Position numbers and translations under genes: made by a program. Below are positions 44,827 through 55,446 of a stretch of DNA of 64,000 bases, in pieces. Below the pieces are notes generated by a model. It saw nothing but the letters and a program-made list of their open reading frames with translations, was not told where the DNA came from and searched no databases. The stretch is from Comamonas flocculans (lineage in GTDB: Bacteria > Pseudomonadota > Gammaproteobacteria > Burkholderiales > Burkholderiaceae_C), in the NCBI RefSeq assembly GCF_007954405.1, contig NZ_CP042344.1, positions 186,001 to 250,000 on the forward strand, written 5' to 3'. How positions within the stretch are numbered: the first letter of the stretch is position 1; each line of letters starts with the position of its first letter.

Positions 44827-44850
44827 CCGCACCGGAGCGCTCCGGTGCGG
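44827..44850. other. 24-bp perfect palindrome after the lipoprotein gene
   Basis: CCGCACCGGAGC at 44827-44838 is followed by its exact complement GCTCCGGTGCGG to 44850. It sits 6 bases after the stop and before a second hairpin at 44862, so it may be part of a double terminator. It has no T-run of its own. Confidence 0.6.
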
Positions 44851-44861
44851 CTTGCCCGAGC

Positions 44862-44898
44862 AAATGCACATTGCACAGCAATGTGCATTTTCATTTTG
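44862..44898 (+). terminator. rho-independent terminator after the lipoprotein gene
   Basis: A 12-bp stem (AAATGCACATTG at 44862-44873, CAATGTGCATTT at 44879-44890) with a 5-base loop is followed by TTCATTTT. Its downstream edge overlaps the last codons of the convergent lspA gene. Confidence 0.85.
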
Positions 44899-45421
44899 CC
44901 GGCGCCGTCCTGCTGCGCCGCACCTCATCCACGATCAGGCACACCGCGCCGAGCGTGATCGCCGAATCCGCGAGGTTGAAGGCCGGGAAGTGCCCGCGGT
45001 AGAAGATGCCCGCGAGCCAGGACCAGTGGAAATCGAGGAAATCCACCACGTAGCCGTGCTGCAGACGGTCCAGCACGTTGCCCGCGGCGCCACCCAGGAT
45101 GCTGGCCAGCGCAAAGGAAAACAGCCTCTGGCCCGGGTGGCGCAGCAGCTGCCAGACGATGAAGGCGCCAATGACCAGGCCCAGGCCGACGAAGAGCCAG
45201 CGCTGCCAGCCGCTGGCACCCGCCAGGAAGGAGAACGCGGCGCCACTGTTGTGCGCGCGCACGATGTTGAAGAAGCCGGTGACCGGCGTGGCCTCGCCCA
45301 GCTGGTAGGCGCGCAGGATGAGCAGCTTGGTGAGCTGGTCGAGCACCACCACGACCGCCGCCCAGGCCAGCCAGGGCAATGCCTGGCGCGCGGCGCCCGC
45401 GCCCTTTGCCGCCTCAGGCAT
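44891..45421 (-). CDS. lspA: lipoprotein signal peptidase (SPase II)
   Basis: A 176-residue inner-membrane aspartic protease with four helices that cleaves prolipoproteins before the lipid-modified Cys. Both catalytic Asp blocks are present ([20 protein letters not shown] and [11 protein letters not shown]), as is LDQLTKLLI. The ATG at 45421 overlaps the ileS stop by eight bases; an ATG at 45439 would add six residues. It is the partner of ileS in the usual ileS-lspA operon. Confidence 0.96.
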   Translation of the reverse strand: MPEAAKGAGAARQALPWLAWAAVVVVLDQLTKLLILRAYQLGEATPVTGFFNIVRAHNSGAAFSFLAGASGWQRWLFVGLGLVIGAFIVWQLLRHPGQRLFSFALASILGGAAGNVLDRLQHGYVVDFLDFHWSWLAGIFYRGHFPAFNLADSAITLGAVCLIVDEVRRSRTAPAK

Positions 45422-48269
45422 GAACGCGACGCTCGCCATCGCCGAACAGGTTGCTCACGCAGCGCCCGCAGATCGTCGGATGCGCCGCATCCTGGCCGAC
45501 GTCCGCGCGGTAGTGCCAGCAGCGCTCGCATTTGTGCTCGGAACTGGCTGAAACGCTGATCTGCAAAGCGTCGGCAGCTTTGAGTTCGATAGCAGAGACG
45601 ATGAACACGAACTTCAGGTCATCGCCCAGGCTGGCCAGCAGCGCGTGGTCCTCGGGCCCGGCCGCCAGCGCCACCACCGCCTGCAGCGACGAGCCGACGA
45701 CACCCGCCTCGCGCTGGTTTTCGATCTCCTTGTTCACCGCCGCGCGGATCTCCAGGATGCGCTGCCAGCGGGCGAGCAGCGCCTCGTCCACCTCGGCCGG
45801 CTTCCAATAGGTCTCCAGGAAGATGGACCCGGAGCCGCCGAACACCTTCCAGGCCTCCTCGGCGGTGAACGACAGGAAGGGCGCCATCCAGCGCAGCATG
45901 GCGTGGGTGATGGCGTGCAGCGCGGTCTGCGCGCTGCGCCGCGCCAGGCTCTTGGGGGCGGTGGTGTAGAGCCGGTCCTTGAGCACGTCCAGGTAGAAGC
46001 CGCCCAGGTCTTCCGAACAGAAGAGCTGCAGCCGCGCCACCACCGGGTGGAATTCGTAGACCTTGTAATGCGCAAGGATGTCCTGCTGCAAGGCGGCGGT
46101 GCGCGCCAGCGCCCAGCGGTCGATCTCCAGCATTTCCTCGGTCGCCACCGCGTCGCGCGCCGGGTCGAAGTCGCTCACGTTGGCCAGCAGGAAGCGCAGG
46201 GTGTTGCGGATGCGCCGGTAGCCGTCGACCACGCGCGCGAGGATCTTGTCGTCGATCGCCAGGTCGCCGGAATAGTCGGTCGAGGCGCACCACAGCCGGA
46301 TGATCTCGGCCCCCAGGCGAGAGCTGACCTCCTGCGGCGAGACGGTGTTGCCCAGCGACTTGCTCATCTTCTTGCCCTGGCCGTCCACGGTGAAGCCGTG
46401 CGTGAGCAGGCCGCGGTAGGGTGCGCGCCCGTAGATGGCGCTGGCCAGCAGCAGCGAGGAATGGAACCAGCCGCGGTGCTGGTCGTGCCCTTCCAGGTAC
46501 AGGTCGGCCTCGGGGCCTTCGTCGTGGTGCAGCTGCGGGTGCGTGCCGCGCAGCACGTGCCAGAAGGTGGAGCCCGAGTCGAACCACACCTCCAGGATGT
46601 CGGTGCTCTTGGTGTAGGACTGTGCCTCCTGCGCGCCGAGCACGTCTTCGGCGCTCAGGCGGCTCCAGGCCTCGATGCCGCCCTGCTCCACGATATCGGC
46701 CGCCTGGTCGATGATCGCGAGCGTGCGCGGATGCAGCTCGCCGCTGTCCTTGTGCAGGAAGAAGGGCAGCGGCACGCCCCAGGAACGCTGGCGCGAGATG
46801 CACCAGTCGGGCCGGCCGGCGATCATGTCGCGCAGCCGCGCCTTGCCGTTTTCCGGGTAAAAACTGGTGTTTTCGATAGCTGCCAGCGCAATCTGGCGCA
46901 GCGTTTGGGCCGGTTTTTGTGCTGGATCGGTGAACACGCCCTCGCCTTCGTCCATGCGCACGAACCACTGCGCGGCAGCGCGGTAGATGACCGGCGTCTT
47001 GTGGCGCCAGCAATGCGGGTAGCTGTGCGTGATGGCGCGCGTGTCCATGAGCCGCCCGGCCACTCTCAAAGCATCGATGATGAGCGGCACCGCCTTCCAG
47101 ATGAACTGGCCGGCGAACATGCCCAGGTCCGGCGCGTACACGCCATTGCCCTGCACCGGGTTGAGGATGTCCTGCACCTTCATGCCGTTGGCCACGCAGG
47201 AGTTGAAGTCCTCCACGCCATAGGCGGGCGCGCTGTGCACGATGCCGGTGCCGTCCTCGGCGGTGGCGTAGTCGGCCACGTAGACGGGCGAGAGGCGGTC
47301 AAACCCCTGGTCCACGTGGGCGAGCGGATGCCGAAAGGGCATGTGGTCGAGCTTCGCACCCACGGTGGTGGCGATCACCTTGCCCTGGAGCTGCCAGCGC
47401 TCCAGACACTTCTCGACCAGCGCCGAGGCGACGATCAACAGCCCGCGCTCGGTATCGAGCAGGCTGTATTCGAGTTCGGGGTTGACGTTGAGCGCCTGGT
47501 TGGCCGGAATCGTCCAGGCGGTCGTGGTCCAGATCACGGCAAACGCGGGCTTGTCCAGCCTGGCCAGGCCAAACGCCGCCGCCAGCCGGCCCGGATCGGC
47601 GGCGGGGAACATCACGTCCAGCGTCTGGCTGCCCTTGTCCTGGTATTCGATCTCGAACTCCGCGAGCGACGAGCCGCAGTCAAAGCACCAGTACACCGGC
47701 TTGAGACCGCGGTAGACAAAACCGCGCTGCATCACCTTCTTGAGCGCGCGCAGCTCCCCGGCCTCGTTGGCGAAGTCCATGGTCTTGTAGGGGTGCTCCC
47801 ACTCGCCGAGCACGCCCAGGCGCTGGAAGTCCTGCATCTGCTGGGCGATCTGCTCGGTGGCAAAGGCCCGGCCCCTGGCCTGCATCTCATCGCGCGGCAG
47901 CTTGCGCCCGTACTTCTTCTCGATCGCGTTCTCGATCGGCAGGCCGTGGCAGTCCCAGCCCGGCGTGTAGAGCGCGTCGTAGCCTTCGAGCTGGCGCGCC
48001 TTGACGATCATGTCCTTGAGGATCTTGTTGACCGCATGGCCGATGTGGATCTGGCCGTTGGCATACGGCGGGCCGTCGTGCAGGATGAATTTCGGCGCAC
48101 CATGGCGGGCGTCGCGCAGCTTCTTGTACAGGCCCTTGTCGTTCCATTCCGTGACCCAGCCGGGTTCGCGCCTGGGCAGGTCGCCGCGCATCGGAAACGG
48201 CGTGTCCGGCATGTTCAACGTGGCGCGGTAGGCGCTCTCGGGCGCGTGCTTGGGTTTGGAATCGGGCAT
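45414..48269 (-). CDS. ileS: isoleucine--tRNA ligase
   Basis: A 951-residue class I synthetase. HIGH motif is [18 protein letters not shown] motif is [10 protein letters not shown], the CP1 editing domain contains [15 protein letters not shown], and the C-terminal zinc site is [12 protein letters not shown] with ICGRC. It charges tRNA-Ile and edits Val. The order ileS then lspA on the same strand is conserved. The ATG at 48269 matches the family N-terminus ([18 protein letters not shown] follows). Confidence 0.97.
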   Translation of the reverse strand: MPDSKPKHAPESAYRATLNMPDTPFPMRGDLPRREPGWVTEWNDKGLYKKLRDARHGAPKFILHDGPPYANGQIHIGHAVNKILKDMIVKARQLEGYDALYTPGWDCHGLPIENAIEKKYGRKLPRDEMQARGRAFATEQIAQQMQDFQRLGVLGEWEHPYKTMDFANEAGELRALKKVMQRGFVYRGLKPVYWCFDCGSSLAEFEIEYQDKGSQTLDVMFPAADPGRLAAAFGLARLDKPAFAVIWTTTAWTIPANQALNVNPELEYSLLDTERGLLIVASALVEKCLERWQLQGKVIATTVGAKLDHMPFRHPLAHVDQGFDRLSPVYVADYATAEDGTGIVHSAPAYGVEDFNSCVANGMKVQDILNPVQGNGVYAPDLGMFAGQFIWKAVPLIIDALRVAGRLMDTRAITHSYPHCWRHKTPVIYRAAAQWFVRMDEGEGVFTDPAQKPAQTLRQIALAAIENTSFYPENGKARLRDMIAGRPDWCISRQRSWGVPLPFFLHKDSGELHPRTLAIIDQAADIVEQGGIEAWSRLSAEDVLGAQEAQSYTKSTDILEVWFDSGSTFWHVLRGTHPQLHHDEGPEADLYLEGHDQHRGWFHSSLLLASAIYGRAPYRGLLTHGFTVDGQGKKMSKSLGNTVSPQEVSSRLGAEIIRLWCASTDYSGDLAIDDKILARVVDGYRRIRNTLRFLLANVSDFDPARDAVATEEMLEIDRWALARTAALQQDILAHYKVYEFHPVVARLQLFCSEDLGGFYLDVLKDRLYTTAPKSLARRSAQTALHAITHAMLRWMAPFLSFTAEEAWKVFGGSGSIFLETYWKPAEVDEALLARWQRILEIRAAVNKEIENQREAGVVGSSLQAVVALAAGPEDHALLASLGDDLKFVFIVSAIELKAADALQISVSASSEHKCERCWHYRADVGQDAAHPTICGRCVSNLFGDGERRVHA

Positions 48270-48352
48270 GGAAGACTTTCAAGAACTTGGCACTTGCGGG
48301 CGCTGTACCGGCAAGCAGGGGAAGGTGACGGGCCAGGCTGTGCGAGCCTGCG

Positions 48353-49390
48353 TCAAATTCGGTCGCGCGTCGTCTGGCGGCGGGTTTGCAGGTAGGTGGT
48401 GGCGAAATACGCGCGCGCCGCGTCGCGGTCGCGCGCTATGCCTTCGGTGAGCGCCTGCAGGCTTTCGTAGCGCAATTCGTCGTGCAATTTGCAGAGCAGT
48501 TCCACGCAGATGATTTTACCGTAGCCCCCTTCGGCGCCGAGCTCGGCGGGCCAGTCCAGGCAGTGCGTCTCCAGCAGCACGCGGCCCGCGTTCACGTCGC
48601 GCGGATCGAGCGAGGGGCGCACGCCCAAGTTGGCCACGCCCTGCAGTGGCGCGGCGCCCAGACCATGCACGAGCACCGCGAAGATGCCGCTGGCCGCGGG
48701 TTTCCAGTGGCTGAAGCGCAGGTTCAGCGTGCGAAAGCCGTCGCCGGCCCCGGCGCTGCTGGCCCCGAGCTCGCGCCCCAGCCGCCGCCCGCGCACCACG
48801 TGGCCGGAGATGGCGTAGGGACGCCCCAGCAGCCGCGCGGCCGCATCCATGTCGCCAGCGGCCAGCGCCTCGCGCACCGCGGTGCTGGAGACGCGCTCGC
48901 CATGCACTTCGTAGCTGAGCATGCGCGCCACGTCAAACCCCGCAGCGCGTCCGGCGGCGTCGAGCATGTCGTAGTCGCCCGCGCGCCGCGCGCCGAAGCG
49001 AAAGTCGTCGCCGACGAGCACATAGCGCGCGCCCAGCGCCTCCACCACCACCTCGTCGATGAAAGCCTGTGCCGGCAGCTGCGCCAGCTGCGCGTTGAAG
49101 CGCACCACCACCGCCTGGTCCACGCCGCAGCGCGCCAGCCCCGCGAGCTTGTCGCGCAGCGTGCCTATGCGCGCCGGCGCCAGGTCGGGCTTGCGCTGCT
49201 CGGCCGCGAAATAGTCGCGCGGATGCGGCTCGAAGGTGAGCACGCAGCTCGCCACCGAGCGCTGGCGCGCCTCGGCCGCGAGCAGCGCGAGCATCGCCTG
49301 GTGCCCACGGTGCACCCCGTCGAAATTGCCTATGGTCAGGGCGCAGGCGGGCGCCAGGCCGCTGGCCTGCAGGCCGTGGAAGATTTTCAT
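48353..49390 (-). CDS. ribF: bifunctional riboflavin kinase/FAD synthetase
   Basis: A 345-residue enzyme making FMN and FAD from riboflavin. The N-terminal FAD-synthetase domain has TIGNFDGVHRGHQAML and GDDFRFGARRAGDYD; the C-terminal riboflavin-kinase domain has GRPYAISGHVVRGRRLGRELG and GVANLGVRPSL. The linker near 205-215 in the kinase is slightly longer than average (ASSAGAGDG). The ATG at 49390 gives the usual MKIFHGL start; the open frame extends further without homology. It heads the ribF-ileS-lspA run. Confidence 0.96.
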   Translation of the reverse strand: MKIFHGLQASGLAPACALTIGNFDGVHRGHQAMLALLAAEARQRSVASCVLTFEPHPRDYFAAEQRKPDLAPARIGTLRDKLAGLARCGVDQAVVVRFNAQLAQLPAQAFIDEVVVEALGARYVLVGDDFRFGARRAGDYDMLDAAGRAAGFDVARMLSYEVHGERVSSTAVREALAAGDMDAAARLLGRPYAISGHVVRGRRLGRELGASSAGAGDGFRTLNLRFSHWKPAASGIFAVLVHGLGAAPLQGVANLGVRPSLDPRDVNAGRVLLETHCLDWPAELGAEGGYGKIICVELLCKLHDELRYESLQALTEGIARDRDAARAYFATTYLQTRRQTTRDRI

Positions 49391-49402
49391 TCGCGCACTC
49401 AA

Positions 49403-49450
49403 TTTTGATAGCTTGCAGCGCTTTGCCTTCACGGGCTGGATGGCAATTGC
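49403..49450 (+). repeat. Comamonadaceae-type interspersed repeat between ribF and the HNH gene
   Basis: TTTTGATAGCTTGC-AGCGC...GGGCTGGATGGCAATT aligns with the copy at 27085-27131 over about 40 bases (TTTGATAGCT, GCGCTT, GGGCT shared). It lies in the divergent gap between ribF and the HNH gene and may carry part of a promoter. Function unknown. Confidence 0.5.
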
Positions 49451-49533
49451 GCTACGAAGGCGAGTATATTGCGCGCTGGCGGCCGGCAATGGCATGCAGG
49501 CGGGTCGCCGGCGCGCTTGCGCCTGTGCATGCG

Positions 49534-50103
49534 ATGGAGCTGTTCGTGAAAGTCTTGAAGCTGTCGGCCCGGGGTCTGCCGCAATCCTGGATCACGCCCG
49601 AGCAGGCGGTCACCCACTACGCCGCCGGCGACGTGCGCTGGGAGCTGGGCAGCCGCGTGGCGCTGTTCCGCGGTGGCCACAATGCCCGCACCGGCAGGCA
49701 GTCGCGCATCGAGGTCAGCAGCATCATCGGCACCCGCGGCGTGCCCGACATCAACCCCTTCGAGCTGCAGCCCAGCCTGACCAATGCCAAGCTGTTCCAG
49801 CGCGACCGCAACCTCTGCGCCTACTGCGGCGGCCACTTCAAGGACGAGGACCTGACGCGCGAGCACATCGTGCCCGTGGCCAGCCGGGGACCCAACCACT
49901 GGATGAACGTGGTCACCGCCTGCCGCGCCTGCAACCACCGCAAGGCCTCGCGCACGCCCGAGCAGGCGCACATGCCGCTCCTCTACGCGCCCTACGTGCC
50001 CAGCCTGTGGGAAGACTTCATCCTCCGCAACCGCCGCATCCTGGCCGACCAGATGGACTTCCTGATGGCGCACGTGCCGCACTCGTCGCGGCTGCTCAAC
50101 TGA
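49534..50103 (+). CDS. HNH endonuclease family protein
   Basis: A 189-residue protein with a zinc-ribbon-type HNH domain: LCAYCGGHF, then TREHIVPVASRGPNHWMNVV, then CRACNHRKASRT. The N-terminal 80 residues (ARGLPQSWITPEQAVTHYAA and SSIIGTRGVP) are the conserved region of this chromosomal betaproteobacterial family. Role is unknown; it is not in a restriction or phage context here. The ATG at 49534 precedes the conserved FVKVLKLS segment. Confidence 0.88.
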   Translation: MELFVKVLKLSARGLPQSWITPEQAVTHYAAGDVRWELGSRVALFRGGHNARTGRQSRIEVSSIIGTRGVPDINPFELQPSLTNAKLFQRDRNLCAYCGGHFKDEDLTREHIVPVASRGPNHWMNVVTACRACNHRKASRTPEQAHMPLLYAPYVPSLWEDFILRNRRILADQMDFLMAHVPHSSRLLN

Positions 50104-50122
50104 AGGGCCGGCGCCGCCGCGC

Positions 50123-51442
50123 TCAGGCGGGCGCCTTGTGCGCGCGCACCAGGATGCCGCGCACCGCCGCCCCGGCCTCGCGGCGCAGGTCCAGCTCTTC
50201 GATCTCGACGGATTCGAAGCCGGCCTCGCGGCACAGGCGCGCCACATGGCTGCGCTTGTGCGCATAGCGGCCATTGGGCTGCAGGATGAGATCCGCGCCC
50301 TCCTCGGGCGCCAGCTCGCAGGAGAAATAGAAGTCGCCCGCGGGCTGCAGGATGCGGTGGGCGTCGGCCATGGCGCGCGAGAGCTCGCCGGTGTAGATGA
50401 ACACGTCCAGCGCGGCCAGCACCTCGTACTGCGCCTCGGGGGTGGCGGCCAGCGCCTCGTTCAGGTCCACGGTGTGAAAGCGGTCGTAGACCTTGTGGCG
50501 CGCGGCCTGCTCGATCATCTTCTGCGACACCTCGACGCCGATCAGAAAGCCGTCGAGCCGCCCCAGGCAGACGCCCAGAAGGCCGGTGCCGCAGCCCAGG
50601 TCCAGCACGTTGAGGTGCTTTTGCGGGTAGCGCTGCAGGATCTTGTCGGCCACGATCTTGGGCAGGCGATAGCCCAGGCCGCGCACCACGTGCTGGTCGT
50701 AGAGCTCGGCCATGCCGTCGAACAGCGCGCGATTGAGCTCCACCGGCTGGTGCGCGGGCGTCTCGCCGCTGGCCAGCTGGCCGTAGTAGGCGACGACCGG
50801 GTCGTCGGGCAGGAGCTGAGCCAGCGTGGCGGTGTCGGCCGCCGCGTCCGTCGGCCGACCCATCGCCACGCAGGTGTTCACGCGCCCGAACAGCGCTTCG
50901 CGGTCATGGGGATCTTGCGCAAGCAAGCCGCCCCAGACCTGCAATGCTTCGTCGTACTGGCCCAGGGTGCTGAGGTCGCGCGCGAGCAGGCGGCGCAACT
51001 GCGGATCGCCGGGCACCAGCTCCAGACCGCGGCGCAGGTGGCGCACGGCCATTTCGGTGTGGCCGGCGCGGTGGGCAATATCCACCACCCCCGCCAGCAC
51101 CAGCGGGTTTTTCGGCTCCAGCCGGGCCACTTCCTCGGCCTTTTCCAGCGCTTCGGCAAACTGATTCTGGCGCGCCAGCAGCAGGGCCAACTCCAGCAGG
51201 CCCGGACTCCAGCCGGGTGCGGTGGCCACGCTCTTGCGCAGCATCTCGAAGGCGCCCTTGACGTTGCCCGACTTCTCGGCCATGAGGCCTGCCAGCATGA
51301 AGATGCGCGCGTCGCCCGGCGCGATCTTCTGCGCCTCGTTGAGCGTCAATGCCGCCTCGCGCAGCTGTCCCTGCCCCATCTGGGTGCGTGCGGTTTCAAG
51401 GTAGGGGCGTATCGGGTCGGCCTGGGCGGCGGTGGTATTCAT
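50123..51442 (-). CDS. TPR-domain SAM-dependent methyltransferase
   Basis: A 439-residue protein. Residues 1-215 hold five or six tetratricopeptide repeats (QLREAALTLNEAQKIAPGDA; NQFAEALEKAEEVARLEPKN). Residues about 235-430 are a class I methyltransferase with SAM motif LNVLDLGCGTGLLGVCLG. The TPR part suggests protein targets or partners. The substrate is unknown. The 87-base gap upstream holds a short Gly-rich shadow frame but no gene. Confidence 0.88.
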   Translation of the reverse strand: MNTTAAQADPIRPYLETARTQMGQGQLREAALTLNEAQKIAPGDARIFMLAGLMAEKSGNVKGAFEMLRKSVATAPGWSPGLLELALLLARQNQFAEALEKAEEVARLEPKNPLVLAGVVDIAHRAGHTEMAVRHLRRGLELVPGDPQLRRLLARDLSTLGQYDEALQVWGGLLAQDPHDREALFGRVNTCVAMGRPTDAAADTATLAQLLPDDPVVAYYGQLASGETPAHQPVELNRALFDGMAELYDQHVVRGLGYRLPKIVADKILQRYPQKHLNVLDLGCGTGLLGVCLGRLDGFLIGVEVSQKMIEQAARHKVYDRFHTVDLNEALAATPEAQYEVLAALDVFIYTGELSRAMADAHRILQPAGDFYFSCELAPEEGADLILQPNGRYAHKRSHVARLCREAGFESVEIEELDLRREAGAAVRGILVRAHKAPA

Positions 51443-51529
51443 GTGAAAAAAAAGACCAGGGGCGCAGCCGGCGGCATGCCGGCTGGCGGTAAAGGAGGGA
51501 AGACGGCGGATTATCCCCGCTGCCAGCGC

Positions 51530-53137
51530 CTACACGTCGATCTGGGCCGGATCGAGAAACTCGCGCGCATAGCGCAGGTAGACCTTTTCCTTGACGAAGA
51601 CGTCGAAGAGGTCGGGATCGATGTGCCCGCCCTCGCGCATGCCGCGCATGATGGCCAGCGCCTGCGACAGCTTCATGCCGTGCTTGTAGGGACGGTCCAC
51701 CGCGGTGAGCGCCTCGAAGATGTCGGCAATGCCGAGCATGCGCGCCTGCCAGGACATCTGCTCGCGCGTCAGGCCCCGCGGATAGCCCTTGCCGTCCATG
51801 CGCTCGTGGTGGCCGCCGGCGTATTCGGGCACGTTGCGCAGGTGGCGCGGCCAGGGCAGGCTCTCGAGCATGCGTATCGTGCTCACGATGTGGTAGTTGA
51901 TGATGTCGCGCTCGGCCTGGGTCAGCGTGCCCTTGCGGATGCCGAGGTTTTCCAGCTCGTCGCTGCTGAGCAGCGCGGTGGGCACGCCTTCGGGGTTGCG
52001 CCACTCGCGCCGGGCGCTGATGGCGCGCAGACGCTCCTGGTCGGCCGCCGACATCGATTCGCTGCCGACGTTGCAGGCGCGCAGGAAGTCGCGCTCGGCG
52101 TCCAGCTCCTGCCCCTGGCGGCGCAGGCCGTCGAGCAGCCCGCGCTCGGCCGTCTCGTCGACCACCGGTCGCAGCGCGAGCTGGCGGCGCAGCGCGTCGA
52201 TCTCGGCGTCGCGCTTGAGCACTTCGAAGCGCGTGTCCACCAGGCCGATGCGGTCGTAGATGGTCTGCAGCTTGGTCGCCTTGTCCACCACGTGCACCGG
52301 CGTGGTGATCTTGCCGCAGTCGTGCAGCAGGCCGGCCATCTTGAGTTCGTAGCGGTCGCGCTCGGTCATGGAGAACGCCGCCAGCGGGCCTTCGGCAGTC
52401 TCGTGCGCGGCCTCGGCCAGCATCATGGTGAGCCGGGGCACGCGCTGGCAGTGGCCACCGGTGTAGGGGGATTTTTCGTCTATTGCCTGGTTGATCAGGT
52501 TGACGAAGGACTCGAACAGGCGCTCGAGCTGATCGATCAGCAGGCGGTTGGTCAGCGCGATCGCCGCCTGCGAGGACAGCGATTCGGCAATGCGCCGCTC
52601 GCCCGCGGAAAACGGCCGCACCGCGCCCGTCTGCGCGTCGCTCGCGTTGATGAGCTGCAGCACGCCGATGATTTCGCTGTCGTGGTTCTTCAGCGGCACG
52701 GTGAGGAAGGAGCGCGAGCGGTAGCCGGTGCGCGCATCGAACGACCGGGTGCCGGAAAAATCAAAGCGCGCGCTGTCGTAGGCGTCGTCGATGGCCACGG
52801 TGGTGTCGTGCACCGCGGCATGCACGGCCACCAGGTGGTCGTTGGGCGTGCCATCCTGCAGATACAAGGGCAGCAGGGGCAGATCGAGCGGCTCCTCGCC
52901 CTGCCCGCCCTTGCGCACGCCCAGCGAGAGCGTGCGCATGAGCACGAAGCGCAAGGCGCTGCCGTCTTCCGTCACGCGGTACAGCGTGCCGCCGTCGGCC
53001 CCGGTGAGGGTCTGGGCGGCGTCAAGGATCAGCTCCAGCAGGCGTCCCAGATCGCGCTCGCGCGAAAGCGCCGCGCCGACGGCATTGAGCTGCTCCAGCC
53101 GCTTGAGCAGAGAGCGAAGATCATCCTTGTCTGCCAT
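51530..53137 (-). CDS. GAF / HD-GYP domain protein (putative c-di-GMP phosphodiesterase)
   Basis: A 535-residue signalling protein. The N-terminal GAF domain (about residues 15-195) has ILDAAQTLTGADGGTLYRV. The HD-GYP domain (about 220-525) has GGHCQRVPRLTMMLAE, HD in LLHDCGK, and HHERMDGKGYPRGL for the GYP motif, with a long charged insert between them (about 300-395). Such proteins hydrolyse c-di-GMP. The ATG at 53137 is backed by AAGGAGG five bases upstream; a GTG at 53143 lies too close to it. Confidence 0.92.
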   Translation of the reverse strand: MADKDDLRSLLKRLEQLNAVGAALSRERDLGRLLELILDAAQTLTGADGGTLYRVTEDGSALRFVLMRTLSLGVRKGGQGEEPLDLPLLPLYLQDGTPNDHLVAVHAAVHDTTVAIDDAYDSARFDFSGTRSFDARTGYRSRSFLTVPLKNHDSEIIGVLQLINASDAQTGAVRPFSAGERRIAESLSSQAAIALTNRLLIDQLERLFESFVNLINQAIDEKSPYTGGHCQRVPRLTMMLAEAAHETAEGPLAAFSMTERDRYELKMAGLLHDCGKITTPVHVVDKATKLQTIYDRIGLVDTRFEVLKRDAEIDALRRQLALRPVVDETAERGLLDGLRRQGQELDAERDFLRACNVGSESMSAADQERLRAISARREWRNPEGVPTALLSSDELENLGIRKGTLTQAERDIINYHIVSTIRMLESLPWPRHLRNVPEYAGGHHERMDGKGYPRGLTREQMSWQARMLGIADIFEALTAVDRPYKHGMKLSQALAIMRGMREGGHIDPDLFDVFVKEKVYLRYAREFLDPAQIDV

Positions 53138-53179
53138 CGCCACCTCCTTGCAGCCGCGATGGTAGCGTGGGCGCAGCGC

Positions 53180-54511
53180 TCAGGTCCGCAGCGCGTCGGC
53201 GAGCTGGCGCGCGCAGCGATCGGCCTGCTCCTGATCGGGCGATTCGACCATGATGCGCAGCAGCGGCTCGGTGCCGCTGGCGCGCACCAGCACCCGCCCG
53301 CGCTCGCCCAGCTCGTCCTGCACCTGGCGCGTGGCCTGGGCCAGGGCGGTGCTCGCACGCCAATCCTGACCCGGGACGAGGCGCACGTTGAGCAGCACCT
53401 GCGGGTAGAGCACCACGTCGCCCAGCAGCCGGGCCAGCGCCAGGCGACGCCCGACGCAGGCCTGCAGCACCTGCAGGGCGCTGACCAGCCCGTCGCCCGT
53501 GCTGTGCTTGTCCAGCGCCAGCAGGTGGCCAGAGCCTTCGCCGCCCAGGCGCCAGCCGCGCGCGAGCAGCTCTTCGAGCACGTAGCGGTCGCCCACCTTG
53601 GCGCGCACGAACTGCACGCCCTGCTGCGTGAGCGCGCGCTCCACCGCCATGTTGGTCATCAAGGTGCCGACCACGCCGCCCACTGCTTCACCGCGCTGCA
53701 GGCGGTCCATGGCGATCACGTAGAGCAGTTCGTCGCCGTTGTACAGCCGCCCGGCGGCGTCGACCATCTGCAGGCGGTCGGCGTCGCCATCGAGCGCAAT
53801 GCCGAAGTCTGCATGGTTGGCGCGCACCGAGCGCACCAGCGCATCCGGATGGGTGGCGCCCACCGCGTCGTTGATGTTCAGGCCGTCGGGCGCACAACCG
53901 ATCGCGATCACGTCGGCGCCGAGTTCGTGAAACACCTTGGGCGCGATGTGGTAGGCCGCGCCATGCGCCGCATCGACGACGATCTTCAGGCCCTTGAGCG
54001 TGAGCTCATGGGCAAAGGTGCTCTTGCAGAACTCGATGTAGCGCCCCGCCGCGTCCTCGAGCCGCCAGGCCTTGCCCAGCTCGGCCGCGCCGACCCACTG
54101 CGCGGGCTGCTCCAGCGCCTGCTCGACGTCGAGCTCCCAGGCGTCGGGCAGCTTGGAGCCGCGCGCGTCGAAGAACTTGATGCCGTTGTCGGCAAAGGGG
54201 TTGTGCGAGGCGGAGATCACCACGCCCAGATCGGCGCGCAGCGCCCGCGTCAGATAGGCCACGCCCGGGGTCGGCAGCGGCCCGAGCAGCACCACGTCCA
54301 CGCCGGCGGAATTCAGGCCCGATTCCAGCGCCGATTCGAGCATGTAGCCCGAGATGCGCGTGTCCTTGCCTATCAGCACGCGCGGGCGTTCGCCCTGGCG
54401 CTTGAGCACCCGGCCCACCGCGTGGCCCAGGCGCAGCACGAAGTCCGGCGTGATCGGCTCGCGGCCCACGGTGCCGCGTATGCCGTCGGTTCCAAAGTAT
54501 CGGCGCGTCAA
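53180..54511 (-). CDS. glmM: phosphoglucosamine mutase
   Basis: A 443-residue enzyme converting glucosamine 6-phosphate to the 1-phosphate for peptidoglycan and LPS synthesis. It starts [16 protein letters not shown]. The phosphoserine active site is [17 protein letters not shown]; the metal loop is DGDADRLQ; the sugar-binding loop is GEGSGHLL; and the C-terminal phosphate-binding motif is [12 protein letters not shown]. It follows folP by 25 bases. Confidence 0.97.
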   Translation of the reverse strand: MTRRYFGTDGIRGTVGREPITPDFVLRLGHAVGRVLKRQGERPRVLIGKDTRISGYMLESALESGLNSAGVDVVLLGPLPTPGVAYLTRALRADLGVVISASHNPFADNGIKFFDARGSKLPDAWELDVEQALEQPAQWVGAAELGKAWRLEDAAGRYIEFCKSTFAHELTLKGLKIVVDAAHGAAYHIAPKVFHELGADVIAIGCAPDGLNINDAVGATHPDALVRSVRANHADFGIALDGDADRLQMVDAAGRLYNGDELLYVIAMDRLQRGEAVGGVVGTLMTNMAVERALTQQGVQFVRAKVGDRYVLEELLARGWRLGGEGSGHLLALDKHSTGDGLVSALQVLQACVGRRLALARLLGDVVLYPQVLLNVRLVPGQDWRASTALAQATRQVQDELGERGRVLVRASGTEPLLRIMVESPDQEQADRCARQLADALRT

Positions 54512-54536
54512 TTTTTCCTCCGGTTTGCTCTTCTTC

Positions 54537-55382
54537 TCAGGCCTGCCCGGCGGCGTCCCCGGCTTGCGCGGCGCGCAGCACGGACAGGGCCGCCACGGTT
54601 TCCTTCACGTCGTGCACGCGCACCACGGCCGCGCCGCGCTGCACCGCCAGCACCGCGGCCACCGCGCTGGCCGCCACGCGCTCGCGCGCCGCCAGGCCCG
54701 TGACCGCGCCCAGCGAGGACTTGCGCGACCAGCCCACCAGCAGCGGATAGCCCGCCGCCTGCAGCACGCGCTGTCCGGCGAGCAGCGTGAAATTCTGCTC
54801 CACCGTCTTGCCAAAGCCTATGCCGGGATCGATGGCGATACGATGTTTTTCGACCCCCAGCCCTTGCAGGGCCTGCGCTGCATGCTGCAAAAACGAGAGT
54901 ACCTGCACCAGAGCGTCGCCCTGCATGGGAGCGAGCTGCATGGTCTGCGGCTCGCCATGCATGTGCATCAGGCAGACGCCGCAGCTGGGGTGCGCTGCCA
55001 CCACCTGCGCCGCACCGGGCTGGCGCAGCGCCCAGATGTCGTTGACGATGTCCACGCCCAGGTCCAGCACCCGCTGCATCACCTGGGGCTTGTAGGTATC
55101 GACCGAGACCGGCACGCCCAGCGTGAGCGCGGCGCGCACCACGGGCAGCACGCGCGCGAGCTCCTCTTCCAGCGGCAGCGGCGGGCTGCCGGGGCGGGTG
55201 GATTCGCCGCCGATGTCCAGGAGGTCCGCGCCCTCGGCCACCAGCTGCTCGCAGTGGGCGATGGCGGCCTCGGCACTCGCGTGCTCGCCGCCGTCGGAGA
55301 AGGAGTCGGGCGTGACGTTGACGATGCCCATCACGCGCGGCTGCGCCAGGTCGATCGCAAAGCGCGTGGTCTGCCAGTACAT
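54537..55382 (-). CDS. folP: dihydropteroate synthase
   Basis: A 281-residue folate enzyme joining p-aminobenzoate to dihydropterin pyrophosphate. Motifs [45 protein letters not shown] and [10 protein letters not shown] are present. The ATG at 55382 gives [15 protein letters not shown]; the open frame to 55430 is longer but not conserved. The order ftsH-folP-glmM is standard in proteobacteria. Confidence 0.97.
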   Translation of the reverse strand: MYWQTTRFAIDLAQPRVMGIVNVTPDSFSDGGEHASAEAAIAHCEQLVAEGADLLDIGGESTRPGSPPLPLEEELARVLPVVRAALTLGVPVSVDTYKPQVMQRVLDLGVDIVNDIWALRQPGAAQVVAAHPSCGVCLMHMHGEPQTMQLAPMQGDALVQVLSFLQHAAQALQGLGVEKHRIAIDPGIGFGKTVEQNFTLLAGQRVLQAAGYPLLVGWSRKSSLGAVTGLAARERVAASAVAAVLAVQRGAAVVRVHDVKETVAALSVLRAAQAGDAAGQA

Positions 55383-55446
55383 GAAAGGGGCTCTGCACGA
55401 TGGCACATGGGGCGCTCGCTGGCGCCCCATGTGCTGGTCTGTCGCT

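Noticed and set aside
45560..45605. Third interspersed repeat copy inside ileS (TTCGATAGCAGAG)
   Set aside because: Similarity to the 27085 repeat is too short and the encoded residues fit the IleS alignment.
50138..54703. Open frame of 1521 codons on the plus strand
   Set aside because: It runs antisense through the TPR methyltransferase, HD-GYP and glmM genes. Long antisense frames are expected at this GC content; composition is low-complexity and no domain is seen.
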